A program made the translations under genes and the position numbers. 64,000 nt of DNA from Echinococcus granulosus (lineage: Eukaryota; Platyhelminthes; Cestoda; Cyclophyllidea; Taeniidae), in contig NW_020170514.1 in NCBI RefSeq assembly GCF_000524195.1, forward strand, positions 64,273-128,272. The letters run 5' to 3'. Under the pieces are notes generated by a model. That model was not told where the DNA came from. It ran no database searches and saw only the letters and a program-made list of their open reading frames with translations. Position 1 is the stretch's first letter, and every line of letters begins with the position of its first letter. Positions 48,958 through 64,000 of this stretch are shown here, one piece after another.

Positions 48958-49929
48958 CTAAACCTGGTGTTGAATCAATCAACGGACATGGAGGAAGCTT
49001 CTTAGCTTAGATTGTAATGGCACTTTAGGGTTGATGTATCAGGTACAAACAGCAGGCAGGTTTGATGTAAATGATGCTAGCTTGATCTGTTTGCATGCAT
49101 ATCAACTGGGAAAGGCGTCTACACTACTAAGTCAATGGATCCCACATACCAAACATCAACAGATGACGAGAAGCCTCTGAGACAATTTTCCTCTTTTGAT
49201 GACTGACCCGTGACGAAAGGTAAATCTTTTTCCCATCCAATGTTTGTTAAACAAACAACGCATTATCGATGATCTTCCCACCACTCCACACTTCCGAGAT
49301 GGTGAGTGCGGCGGACGGTGGGCGCAATCGCCCACAGCGGATTCCATACTAAAGGCTGAACAGTTTTACTGTTATTTGACCCTTGGGTCAATTGGGCATA
49401 CGAAGCACTTTTTTGATTATCTGTCTATATTCTTTCAAATGAAGATGGAATTAGTGGTACTGCCTATCATGTGCCCTCCAGAGGGTTGCTTACTTAAGCC
49501 GTCGCCGACGCAAAAAACTAATTTCCACACATTCTTTGAAGGCATATTTGAAGATTTTTCATAGCTCGTCAAAAACGCTCTTAAAGTGATTTTAGGTCTG
49601 CTAAGTCCATGGAGTGCTTGATTGATGTTGTCTGTGTAATAGCATTACCTCCCCCCAGCTCTTTCGACAAATTTGTAAACTTTCTCATGCTATCTTATGG
49701 GTAATTAAAAATGGGGAGATTCCAAGGGAAGCGGTGGCTCTCTAATTTTTATAACTTAAACCTACATTAATCAGGAAAAAACGATGATAAATTGGCGATG
49801 TTAAATCCACATGCATACGTACCCATCCACACACACTCACACACGGATAGAAATTCCCACCTGTGGTGTAATTGCACGACGACTCGGTGTGGAATGGAAT
49901 GGGTTGGGGGTGGTTGTCTAAAGTCATCA

Positions 49930-50050
49930 AAAGACAGCAGCAAGAGGAGGGAGGGAAGGAAGGAGACATAAGAGGAGGAGGAGAAGGAGGTGGTGGTGGA
50001 GGGAGAAGCAGAAGAAGCTGGTGAAGGCAAAGGAGAAGGAGGAATAAAAA
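49930..50050. repeat. Purine-rich (GA/GGA) low-complexity tract
   Basis: About 120 bases almost entirely A and G on the plus strand, built of GAGGAG, GAAGGAGG and GGTGGTGG units. It makes long but meaningless open frames on the minus strand (Ser/Pro/Leu-rich). Confidence 0.8.
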
Positions 50051-50061
50051 GATGAGAAGAC

Positions 50062-50911
50062 AGTTGCCACTTATTCATCATTATCAACACATGCCCAGTC
50101 CAAAAAGTCGATTGCGTGCTGGCTGGACCAGTGAAAAAGTGGATGATGCCCCATCTGCGCGTCTCCAGTGGTATGCCTCTCGCCGTGGGATGTTATCGAG
50201 ACTGCGGGGACTCGTGTTTGCCACAACTTCGTTTAACCTCACAAATTATGCATAAATTTCGTTTAGAAGCCACTGCGGTGCAGAAGGAGTAAGTATTGAG
50301 CATTATCAACAACGAATTTCATGATGCCACCAGCGTCACATATATGTGACCCCATATATCACACATATCACAACTATTTATTTAGGCCGAGCCATTTTGG
50401 ACTGGAAAATAAAGCAAAATAAAGCTCTCTGATGGCACTTTTAAACAACAAAGCATCTGATGTGCGGTGGTTGTTTTTTTCCTTTGCCACCCTAGTGGTA
50501 AACTTGTCAAGTTATGCCTATATTTTCAAAATTTTACAATCCAGAAAGATAAATCTACGATGAGGTGCATAAGTAAATGAAAAATTAAGGATTCCAATGG
50601 AATTTAACCAGCCGTTTTAAAAATCTGATGTTATGCCGCCAAAATACCAAGTCAAATCTTAGGTCCTATTTTCTCATGGCCAGTCATTCAGATAAAGAAG
50701 ATTTCCCTATTAAGCTGACCCAATATTAATTCTACTTTTATTCATAAATTTTTGTCGTCTAATGTAAATTCGTTAAATTAAATTATAATTATTAAAAATC
50801 CGTGTCAGGAATACCAATGCTGAAGAGTTGACCTGGACATTGACATCGACAAGCGAACTTGCCAATGGAGATCGGCTGGTGACGGCGATGTCCGCACACG
50901 GATGCATATAA
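50062..50911 (+). CDS. Unidentified candidate two-exon reading frame
   Basis: Exon about 50062-50288 ends at a perfect donor (GTAAGT) in phase 2 and joins exon 50809-50911 (acceptor GTGTCAG) in matching phase to a stop, giving ...QIMHKFRLEATAVQKE then NTNAEELTWTLTSTSELANG. Another frame of the first exon contains RLQWYASRRGML, loosely like the SdhE/SDHAF2 motif, but does not continue as that family should. The segment is GC-rich and open in several frames, so this may be chance. Confidence 0.18.
50336..50351. repeat. Palindromic repeat, copy 3 of 3
   Basis: GTCACATATATGTGAC preceded by CCAGC. The 16-bp core is identical to copy 1 and the short flank differs. Confidence 0.6.
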
Positions 50912-51203
50912 CAAGCCCTCTCAGGGGCAAAGAGACTTTTCTCCCACCTCCACCGCCTTCTCCACCTCCATTTTCTTTCTTCCTGGTCGTCTCTCTGGCC
51001 TTTTAACAGCTGTTATTTTCGTGTCAGGCCTCCGCAGTCGCTTGGTCTTTCTGCGGTTAGACCCTATGAAAGTAGGTGCCAACGCCATCATTTGTCCCCC
51101 CCATCTACCCCTCAGACCCCTATTCACGCGTTGCGGTTCCCCCCTTCCCTCTTCTTCCCCTTTCCCTCATTTCGCGGTTTGCGCACACACACGCGCGGGT
51201 GCC

Positions 51204-51343
51204 GACCAATCAGAAGCTTGCTGTTAAATCTGCATTGCGATTGGTCGAAAGGTGCGCTTGCTGCTGTACCGAGCTCTTTTTTTGCGGGTGCTGTTAAGGG
51301 AGAGCAAGCTCTTCTTCTTCTATGCCTGTGTGTATATTATAAA
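51204..51343. promoter_or_regulatory. Candidate promoter with inverted CCAAT boxes
   Basis: GACCAATCAG at 51204-51213 and, in opposite orientation, CGATTGGTCG at 51238-51247, about 25 bases apart. A TATA-like TATATTATAAA is at 51333-51343. It is embedded in a CpG-richer island (about 50.9-51.4 kb). A basic minus-strand frame (51091-50921, 56 codons) and a short plus-strand frame starting at 51373 flank it; neither is recognisable. Confidence 0.3.
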
Positions 51344-51399
51344 CAGCGTTGGCGGTAGAAGCAGCTGACGCGATGAACAAAATGTTTACTTTTTATTTT

Positions 51400-53429
51400 T
51401 TTACTCTCTCTTGGGGCTTTTCGCTCCCTAGGCACCCCTTAATGATCGGTCGAGACGCTTTTTGGTAAAATTGACCATGTGGCTGCGTTGTTGTTATCCT
51501 TTTAGGCTTAGCCTTGCACAAACCCTCAAGTAGCTGAAACAGGTTAAATAAAGGTCACCTGAAGGTTTAAGGCCTACAGAAATTTGCTTTTTCATCCCCA
51601 TGCCTGAAGAGATTATTACACTTTCATCGACTCATGGGCGAAGAATACTTGTAAAATGTCTAGCTATCTCCTACTTGATCAAAACAAAAATTCCTTAAGT
51701 ACTGTAATCGGGTTGTGAAGAGAAACACCCTCAGGAGCGGAAATGGTCTAGATGTGATTCGCTTTTACCAAACACGTCTATAGCTAGCTTGTGCTTAATA
51801 TAGGTATTTGCATTGGACTTACCATGGTTGAGATTTGACATATATTTCAAAAGGCTTTATTTTTGAATAATAAATAGTTGTAAATTATCGAATCAACATT
51901 AATTGGCTTCACATTCCCAATTTTCTCATAGAACGATGAATAGTGGCAGTCGACGTCCTATACAATCGTATAGTAATAGTAGGAATTGCTAGTTACTAAA
52001 AGAAAAACGAATTTTTAGGTTACTTTTGAGGTTTAGCTGAGGTTTTGAAAGTAAACAGGCTCAATATAACTTTTAACGTTATGAGCAAAATAAATAGATT
52101 CGTAATGCTCAAACTTACCTTATTGTAGCGTTTCACAGTTTTCTGCCGTTCATTTAATTTATCTCTTAAAAATTAGTAATTATGACTTGCAGAAAATCTG
52201 GAAATTTGATTTGAGATGTGCTTTAATGTAAACAAGCCTCAATAAGGTAATTTGTGATGGTTCCGATGTCCACCAGTCTCAAAGAGGAGCGACCAAATTC
52301 ACCGATTTTATTAGCCGCAGGCAAGGGAACCCTCGTTACCCAAAGGAAAACACGACAGCATATTCATTAAAAGTCTTATATTGATAAAGTGGAAAAAGGA
52401 AACACTCTATGAATTATGTCGAAATTATTTGGTTTCGTTTAATCCAAGAGCAAAAAAAACTTTATTAGACTTTAAATGACTTCGAAAACAGGTAGCGTAA
52501 AAGTCTACGTTCATGGGGCTACTGCAAATGGCTATTTCCCATTTCGTAAAGCTACCTGAGGGACGCCCTGTGGTAATTGATAAGAGCGAACAGTTACAGT
52601 CTTACCTGACATTCATAAGCACGAGGCAAGCACCAGCAATTGGAAGGACGACTTGACTCCTTAGCATCTGTCGTACAGCAACGTCTTTTGCAAGTCAATT
52701 TAGTGCTTCTACCCCCCTCTCTTCCCCCACAGTGTTACCTTTCTGTTAATTTGGCCATCATAATCTCCCACGTCAGTCAGACCTCTCATCTCTCCACCCT
52801 CCCTCCCGCTTTCTTTCTTACCTCTTGCGGTTTTACGCGCCAAACCACAGTAGTCAAAAATCGTACACACACACACACAACATGTTTTCGTATGCTTCTT
52901 CTGGCAAGGCAAGATGGAGAGGTACGCCAGTCCCCCACTGTCATCCCAAATCAGGCAAATAGCAAGAGCGCTTCGAGGTGCTGGTTTGTGCACACGTGCG
53001 CTCTCCATGTAGTTTTGCGCGTTGCTGTTTGCTGCTGGGTTTGCGTATGTCAATCACCTCACAAATCCCGGTCTCTTTCTGGCCCACTCTCTGCATGCTA
53101 CTAGTTTCAGGCAATCGCTGTGTTGAGACTCGCCATGAATAGTTCCCGTCAGGTGGTGCTTTTTTCCACCCGCATTGATGTGTTATGGGGAAAATTGCCC
53201 AATTAGTGGCTACTGGTTGAAATGTTAACTCTGTTTCAAGCATCCCTCCGAGTTTGGATTGCAGAGTAACTCAAATCACACGTAGTACTCGCAAAAATCA
53301 TATTCTGTCCCTTGCTTACAACCTGCATTCACCCTCAAGGCTTTTAATTTGCGTCCTAGCATCCGCTGATTAGGTATAGTGATACTGGGAAACTTCAAGC
53401 TCCACATTCACACTCAATATCCATTCAAG
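51400..53429. other. Gene-free stretch downstream of the homeobox gene
   Basis: No supported gene. The long plus-strand frame 52640-53104 contains a CA microsatellite (about 52865-52880), lacks an ATG at its start and any motif, and is probably spurious. Confidence 0.4.
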
Positions 53430-53435
53430 TTTATT
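53430..53435 (-). promoter_or_regulatory. Candidate polyadenylation signal of the homeobox gene
   Basis: AATAAA on the minus strand, about 290 bases past the stop codon of the Alx-like gene. Confidence 0.35.
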
Positions 53436-53721
53436 TAGTCAATTCTTGCAACCGTTGAGAAGTCAGGACATTACATAGGCTGGAAAAGCCCCCACGATTC
53501 GTGTAGTGGAATGGAACATTCAATCTCTTTGAAACAGCGCTCCTCGTTCCCTTTGTTTCGCGGCTATGCAATATTCAAAACACATGATCCTTCTTATCCA
53601 CCAAATAAGGAATATTTTCTTTAAATTTTAACACTATGATTTATATCATACATGCTAATATTATGTACAAAGTGGAGGAGGATCAATTGAGGAGCTATGG
53701 TTACAGAGCATAAGGGAGTAT

Positions 53722-57593
<3,872 letters not shown>

Positions 57594-60500
57594 GAAATCA
57601 AAATTGGATTCTCAGAGCGCAGAGACTGTAATAATGAGCGGAAGAAGAATAAGAACAACAAGAAGAAGACGAGAGGTGAAAGCGCGTTAAATGTGTGGTA
57701 TATGTATGCGCGCGCACGCAAATGCATGACGGGGTGGGGAGTGAAGAGGGTGGACGGGGTATGTACAGATGTGTGCGTGTGCGGATATGCGGCCAAAGAT
57801 ATGGCTAACCCCTAGTGCGAAAACGTCGACATCCCATTGGCCATCACATGGCCGGGAGACATCGACCTTCAAGCGCCTGTACGCCCAACAGCTGGCAAAG
57901 AGATGAAGAAAGGGCGGAAGAGAGGAGTACATAAGAAGAAAGGCTGTCATTTACCAATTTTGAACCCCTTTTAAACTTGGGTAAAGGAAAAATATACCGT
58001 GGTGTGCTTTGCCATTTTGGCTGGTGGTAGCTTCATCAACTACTACAAACCATACCAATCGTGACAGCACCTACCATTCCTCTTTATGCCCCTTCAGGCT
58101 CGAGGCTTAACATGGCAGACTGCCCATCTAAACAGCGATGAAGCTATCAGTCAGCGGTCCATTCCTTGATAAAATATGTACAAATCGACTTTATGCTCAG
58201 GTTGTCTCACCCACATGTCACCGTGCAGGATTAAACGCACCTTTTGTAACAGCATAATTTAGAATATTTTACTGCATCGTCTTACACAAAGTGTACTTTT
58301 GAACTTTATAACGTAATAACGATTTCAAACATCCTTAAAATTCCTCATAGGAAGTCATAAAGTGATAGCAAACTCGATGACTCTTCAACTAAGTTATTCA
58401 TGTAAGTTTACTATTTTACTGAATGCGAGATAGGACAACTATTCTAAAAAGGAGACGATTTTTAATTAACCTCCACTAAAACGGAACTGTGGGTATTCTT
58501 TTATGCGTTTTCACGCCTTTCACCTCCAGAAGATAAGGCATTTTTCGAGAAGTTTTGACGCTTCCTTGTAAAAGCTGGGCACTCGCCTGAATACCAGGTT
58601 GCAAGCCATTGGAATTCTTTTGATTTTTAGTAGTAAAGCACAACGTAGCATGAAGAGAAAAAACCAGGAAATCCGCATAACTTGGAAAAAATATTGATGA
58701 TTTCTTGCCATGGCTATATAAAAAATGTTCCAGTTTAAGCGTGGGATGTCAGGACTTCAATGTGGATAAGGCTGCATAAACAGGAAAATATTTCCTTGGT
58801 GATGAAAACTAATAAGTTGGTATGGGAGACGGCAAACGCGAAGCTGCAGCTGGAAGCCTTCAAGCAGACAAAATAGACCAGAAGAGAGTGAGCACGATAT
58901 TTTTATGAGGATAAACAATGGACTGCATTTAAAATCAAGCAACAAGAACAGGCACCTTGACGTCATCTTCTCCTCCCAACAATGTCTCTCCTGGGTGTGT
59001 GTAAATAAAAATTTAATCATTATACGAAAATTGTAATCTCGGTTGGATCGCACGGATCCGAATTGTCATGTCGTGTTTGAGGCTGAAACCGCGTTTAATG
59101 CATCGCTACAACATTTATGTGGTACAGCTTATTCTCTATCGTAATAGTCTCGTGTTTTCTTGTAGGCTTCAGGGCTCTTACGAACACCGATTCTCCTGGC
59201 TCTTAAATCAGCCTTGATGTAGTACCCCAGTGGGTTTAAGTCGCTAATATATTTGTAACTAACTTTATAGCCTAGATGTTTATAAGAAAGATCCTTAGAG
59301 ACGGTTATTGTAATAATGTTTAAAAAGGAACCGGAAGATTGAAAATGCGCAGGCTTTGAGGCGAACGTTGCCTTTCGCATACACCAATTAGTTTAAGCAA
59401 ACTATCACCTTTTCCACTTTACATTAATACGCTGAATGCCTGTTTAACCCTCGGATTTGGTAACAGGCCACTTAGGGGTTCCGCCACTGTACCTCCACCG
59501 GACTACCTGCCCTCCGAGACATGACTGTAGCCCACCAATTTCTTCTGTACGTCTATAATACATATTTTTAGCCAGCATTATGTCTTCTTTCGTCTTCAGG
59601 CAGGTCTCGGCGAACCAAAATAAAATGGTGGTCGATTATAATAGGCAAAGCCGTAAAATATGGCACGTTACATTTCATTTGTTGGTGCTAACCAGAGGCA
59701 CCTTTGAAATTAGCATTTTCACATTAGATCATGCAAACACCTCGTCGTTTTAACAAGGAAGTGTTTTAAAAATTTTGAATGTCATTTTGCACACAAATAC
59801 TGTTACGATAGATTTCGGGAGATCTCGACGTCAATTGAGGCGAGCTTTCGAAAGTGAATTAAGGGTATGAGTATCCAAAGCGCATGTGTAGTCAAAGAGT
59901 GGACAATAAAACTACAAATTTATTTAAGTGGATGGGGTGGATCACCTTTCACATTCAAATTGGGGTCACTTTTATTATTTTTTTGACTTTGGCCTTCAAA
60001 AATCCCGTCAATCTAAAGTATGCGGCCCCAATCGTTTGTAATAAGCGCAGACTACGTTCCTAATCGCAGCTCTTATGATATTTTGAAACATAAAAAGAAA
60101 GGACTCTTGCCTTTTAAATAACGGTAAACAGGCCACAACTTTAATTTTCATTTGTTCAATGCACAGCCGCAAAATGAGTTGAGTGCTATAGTGACATTGC
60201 CACTGAAGATGTACACACTTCTGCTGAAACAAAACTCATTAGAAATACTTGATTTTCTTAATCTAGCTCTGTTGCTAGATTTTGGACCGAAGATCTGACT
60301 AACACTTCATGCTTTACCAAAAAAACACCCAACAGTTTCTAGGCACCTGTAAATCAGAATACATCTTTAGATTTTACACTAAGTAACCAATACGCAGTGC
60401 ATACTAAGTGGTATCTGAAACGGAATGCACAGAAACTTTATAGAAAACATCTCTTGACTACCTCCCCATGTAAAATGCTCTTAAACAAACTTTAGCATAT

Positions 60501-60656
60501 CAGCACTCCAATACTTCTTCGAGGATAGTGAAAATCGGCATTAATAAGCGTGTGCTTAAAATTAGTGATGGTATCAATGCGAGAGCAACAGATACCTCGA
60601 CAAACAAACCTCTTCAGATTAAAATAATAATTTTAATAAGCTATTCGCGCATACAC
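57594..60656. other. Upstream region of the homeobox gene and intergenic DNA
   Basis: 57594-57800 is GC-richer, with alternating purine-pyrimidine (around 57700-57720) and G-runs (57731-57759), as expected for a promoter region. Further right nothing coding is supported apart from LTR copy L. Confidence 0.4.
59422..59618 (+). mobile_element. TRIM-like LTR, copy L
   Basis: Diverged solo LTR: TTAATACGCTGAATGCC at the left, family blocks GTTTAACCCTCGG, TACCTCCACCGGACT and TCTTCAGGCAGGTCTC at the right. Confidence 0.7.
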
Positions 60657-60851
60657 TGTAGTGCTTTAATTATTTATTTAACTTTCCGTTATGGTAACAG
60701 GCTACTTGAGGAGCCAGCCACTGCACCCCACACAGGCGGCCCGACATCCAGGCAAAGCCAGTAGCCTCAAACCCTATTATGCATCCACAATACACATTCT
60801 ACCCATGTGTTATATTTTCACCCTTCTTGGAGGGAGTTTCAGGGTGCTACA
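60657..60851 (+). mobile_element. TRIM-like solo LTR, copy M
   Basis: 195 bp from TGTAGTGC to GGTGCTACA with both TG and CA ends kept. Family blocks TTTAACTTTCCG, CAAAGCCAGTAGCC and TTTCAGGGTGCTACA are recognisable. It lies about 400 bases upstream of the myosin light chain start, on the same strand. Confidence 0.75.
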
Positions 60852-61257
60852 TATACATTTGGTCTTTTGTCTAGTTTGAAAGTAATGCGTAGCTATAACT
60901 TCTACAGTGATAGTCGCTAAGGCTGAAAAAATAATTGGACCTGAATATAAACAAATGGCTAACAAAAATGGGTATATAAAGTTGGTCTACAACATCGAAT
61001 TCTGTAAGAGCATTTCTGTGCCTAGTGGCAGTAGATATCATTTTATTGGACTTATAACACCTTATGCTAAATTGATGATTTTGCAAACTGATGCAGAATA
61101 ACTTCAAGTTACACAAATTCAATCCCGTTGATTCGTCTTCTCTTTTTTGCTAAGTCTTAATATTCAATACCAAACAGACAATCTTTTAATTATCTCTCTA
61201 ACGGTGCGCGTAACTTAGACCACTTGGAAGCGTTTCTGCCACTGTTTGTTCTTGAGC

Positions 61258-62328
61258 ATGGCTGATTTGCCTGAGAAGGACCTCCAAGGTAACCTGTTTA
61301 ATTTATGCTTATCATTTCACAGATGCCAGAGAGTTGTTTGCACTTTTTTCCACTGGCGAAGACGAGAAAATTGAGGCTCGGTTCATCGGCGATCTAGTTC
61401 GGGCCCTTGGATTGGTCCCAACCGAGGCCCAAATTGCGAAATTTGGCTATAAGGACAAGCCAAGTGAGCTTAATTTTCCTTTGCATACTGGAGTTCAACT
61501 TTCTGAGATTGGTTTTTCTGGTTAACAAAGTAGACACCATTTACTCGAGATATTGCATTTTTTACTAATTTCTACTATACATTTAGGGTGGATTTTGTTC
61601 ACCTTGACAGCTTAAGTACACTTTTTTACGAACTATTGCGGATCTTGATGTTTTTTAGAGGAAAGCTGGAAAGGAGCCCTATTAAATGTTACCAACATTG
61701 CACAACTCTACAATTTCGCGCAAAGAACAATCTTTCTTTCCTATGGGGTTTCGTGCGGGTCTAATACCCATTCCTTCCTTGATTTTTTAGCTGAACGAGT
61801 CAGTTTTGAAACATTTTTGCCGATGTTCCAAGATCTGATGAAAGACAAGAAGCCCAACAATCAAGAGGAGTTCATCGAAGGCTTTAAAGTGTTCGACAAG
61901 GAGTCAAATGGCTTGATCAGCTCTGCTGAACTACGGCACTTGCTTACGCAGTTAGGCGAACGCCTCTCGGAGAAGGAAGTGGATGTACTATTAGCTGGCA
62001 TGGAGGACGGACAAGGCCAAGTCCCATACGAAGGTCAGTCGTCGGCTTTCGCAGGCCTCTGTACATCTCTGCTCTGTTCTATCACTATTTTGAACTCATC
62101 AAACCTGACTACAATATTCACGTGATTATGCGTCGACATCCCTCCTAGACTTTTGAATTGGCTTAAGTCATTTGTTCCGAGAAAGCTTTTCTAGGAGGGC
62201 GTAGTTACACTAATCCCTGAAATGCTCATGATGGCTTTTACCCTAATCGTTCAATTACATCTTATTTTTGCTTGGCAACTTGGTATTTATTGTTGGTTTT
62301 AGCCTTCGTTCGACGGATTATGAGTTGA
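61258..62328 (+). CDS. Myosin essential (alkali) light chain
   Basis: Calmodulin-related subunit that wraps the first IQ motif of the myosin II heavy chain lever arm. Exons: 61258-61288, 61323-61463, 61791-62033, 62303-62328; all phase 1 junctions, 146 residues, the usual family length. It starts MADLPEKDLQ. The N-lobe has FIGDLVRALGLVPTEAQI (family: DVMRALGQNPTNAEV). The C-lobe has FETFLPMFQDL, EEFIEGFKVFDKESNGLISS and ELRHLLTQLGERLSEKEVD, and ends AFVRRIMS. The only near-canonical EF loop (DKESNGLISSAE) has Glu at position 3, so calcium binding is probably lost, as is common for these light chains. The first intron is 34 nt. Confidence 0.94.
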
Positions 62329-62398
62329 TCCAACCTCCGACACCGAATTTGTACTTGAAGGATGGGCGGAAAATTCCGACTAATCATTTAATTTACTG

Positions 62399-62404
62399 TT
62401 TATT
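62399..62404 (-). promoter_or_regulatory. Candidate polyadenylation signal of PIGN
   Basis: AATAAA on the minus strand, about 150 bases past the PIGN stop codon and inside the 3' part of the converging light chain transcript. Confidence 0.45.
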
Positions 62405-62419
62405 AAAACGATTTTACGC

Positions 62420-62425
62420 AATAAA
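62420..62425 (+). promoter_or_regulatory. Candidate polyadenylation signal of the myosin light chain gene
   Basis: AATAAA 92 bases after the stop codon. It lies past the minus-strand signal of the converging PIGN gene, so the two 3' ends probably overlap. Confidence 0.5.
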
Positions 62426-62552
62426 TCTTTTTGTTCTCTTTCACTGTTGCGAATCATCATTAGGCAGCCCTCCAAAATCACCAGAGCACTGACCTCAATA
62501 ATTTTTTTTAACACTAGACAAGGAGTAGGAACAAGTGTCGTATTGCAGTCAG

Positions 62553-63842
62553 CTACAAAAATTTCATCCTGTCAGAGTGAGTTTTCACCCACGTGGGTAC
62601 CAGCATCCAACTGCCGAGGTGGGAGAGGACGACACTGGCCAATCCAATAGACATGGCAATCACGTAGTGGCTGATGCTCTCCCCGATGTCTAGCCACGAG
62701 CCCTCATCCTTCAACATAGCAAAAAAGTGCACCGCAAGGAAGTTGGCAATTATCATAAGGAATGTAGTTTCCGGGTGGAGCGCACCATGAACTGGAGAGG
62801 AGGCAGTAGCACTTCCCAGACTCTCTTTGACTCGACCTATCAGGCTGTACGCAATTCCGACCAACACGATAGGACAGAGGATCTAAGGGTACGCACCGTC
62901 AGGGGATAAACGTGGTATAATATTACCTTGAAAATGAGGAGGGCACCCATTGCTGCGGGATTGAGGACTGTCATGAAACAGTACACCGATACTGGGTCGA
63001 ATCTATTGTTAAAAAGTGCCGTTAAGAGGATGGAATATGCACTTACGTATTGATGCTGGCGATATTCCCAGTACCAAAGAACGAGTAAATAACAAAAAAT
63101 ACCTAAAGAGAAGTGAGTTAAGGAGCGTGATGCACGTTGGCAATATGTGCAGTTGGTGGGGTACGATGTCAACACGCATGTGTTGCCTAGATACTCTACT
63201 TCAGTAAAAAGTCGTGTAAATGAATGCGGTATAGTCCCATAGAAACATTGAGTGCGTTTTACCCATCAACGAGAGAAATGTCAACAATCACAGTAAACAC
63301 TAGATTATAGTCGAAACATCCAAGTAGCGATCAGAGGTTACAAAAGGATACGTAAAAGAGCGGTCGGCGAAGACTCGCTAAATCCACGTGGAAGAGGCCA
63401 CCAGTGCTAGGAGGTTTTCCCTGCGATTCAGTTGTCAATTTGAGCGAGTAGAACTGAAGAAAGGGAAAGACAGAGGTTTGACAAGCTAGACAATGTAACG
63501 CGGAATGGAGGAAATATGTAGTGGGTGTGTGGACGGACCTCATGAAATTCCAAATCCGATTCGAGCCAGATCCACGTGAACAATACTGTGGCAAATGTGA
63601 GAAAAAACAATCCCTCGTAGCTAACGTCGGTGTTAAGGAGACTCCAGCAGAGAAAATAATGTTCTAAGGCAAAAACTACAAGTTTAGAGATGAATGAGTT
63701 AAAATGGCACGGATATACTGCGTATAACAAGGATACAATACGTTCATAAGGCTGAAGGGAATGAAGAAGGCCAAAGTCAGACCAACAAGCCTTTCGCAGA
63801 CGACGAAATTCTTGTTGAATAAGGCAAGCAGTGGTGAAGCAA
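62553..63842 (-). CDS. PIGN: GPI ethanolamine phosphate transferase 1 (PIG-N), C-terminal part
   Basis: PIG-N adds ethanolamine phosphate to the first mannose of GPI anchor precursors in the ER membrane. Only the last membrane-spanning part is in the window; the catalytic N-terminal half lies beyond the right edge. Exons: 63842-63737, 63641-63539, 63420-63352, 63102-63047, 63002-62927, 62882-62553; phases agree, about 246 residues. Diagnostic stretches are FFGTGNIASIN joined to FDPVSVYCFMTVLNPAAMG, LIFK joined to ILCPIVLVGIAYSLI, and LKDEGSWLDIGESISHYVIA, all very close to the human protein. The exons from 63102 down are firm; the boundaries around 63420-63737 are my best fit. Two introns are 44 nt. 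It is convergent with the myosin light chain gene. Confidence 0.93.
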
Positions 63843-64000
63843 CTAAAATAAAGGGAGGGGTACATTACTAAAAAGTGGGCCATCAAAAATAAAAATTAGA
63901 CCAATACTGCTGATGTGAAATACTAGTAAGCAGTCATGAAATCAAGAACCTGTTTGACAAAAGCTGCATTTGCACTCTGTGTAAAGAACAATTTTAAATT

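Noticed and set aside
49767..50090. Ser/Pro/Leu-rich minus-strand ORF
   Set aside because: Produced by a purine-rich low-complexity tract.
52640..53104. 154-codon plus-strand ORF
   Set aside because: No ATG at its beginning, contains a CA microsatellite, no motif or splice context.

Overview
The window is nuclear DNA of a flatworm, most likely a tapeworm. The evidence is AT-rich DNA, intron-rich animal genes on both strands, and an intron size distribution with one cluster at about 34-47 nt and a second at about 69-76 nt; I recall such a bimodal pattern being reported for tapeworms. There is no bacterial-type gene organisation. Six protein-coding genes can be rebuilt exon by exon, all with canonical GT/AG junctions and consistent phases. 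A gene model here means my manual splice, not a computed alignment.

Layout: (1) 2594-21377, minus strand: a nephrin / Sticks-and-stones type adhesion receptor in about 20 exons (signal peptide, nine Ig domains, one fibronectin III domain, one transmembrane helix, short tail with an NPxY motif). (2) 21.4-31.0 kb: gene-poor divergent intergenic region. (3) 31016-38900, plus strand: Smaug (SAMD4) post-transcriptional repressor, 5' end unresolved. (4) 38.9-53.7 kb: mostly repeat-rich or decayed DNA, with one small complete gene, FAM32A (43752-44116, minus), which has no long uninterrupted ORF, plus weak unidentified exon candidates at 48.8 and 50-51 kb. (5) 53722-57593, minus: an aristaless-like (Alx-type) paired-class homeobox gene in four exons. 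(6) 61258-62328, plus: myosin essential light chain in four exons, facing (7) 62553-63842, minus: the C-terminal part of PIGN (GPI ethanolamine phosphate transferase 1), which runs off the right edge.

A dispersed family of about 195-bp LTRs recurs at about a dozen places. One nearly complete copy (40124-40761) has two almost identical LTRs, TG...CA ends, a CTAA target duplication and a short internal part broken by a 100-N assembly gap; I read it as a TRIM (terminal-repeat retrotransposon in miniature). A polypurine tract next to one LTR and a TGG-type primer site next to the other fix its orientation, and the copies inside the nephrin and Smaug genes are then all antisense to the host gene.

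The genes are not an operon or pathway. Nephrin-type receptors act at cell contacts (filtration slits of protonephridia, muscle), Smaug binds mRNA stem-loops and represses translation, Alx is a transcription factor, the light chain belongs to myosin II, PIGN is an ER GPI-anchor enzyme, and FAM32A is a small nuclear, spliceosome-associated protein. I found no CRISPR, tRNA, rRNA or obviously new system; the most interesting items are the TRIM family, the very small introns, the cysteine-free Ig domain and some decayed protein-like relics.
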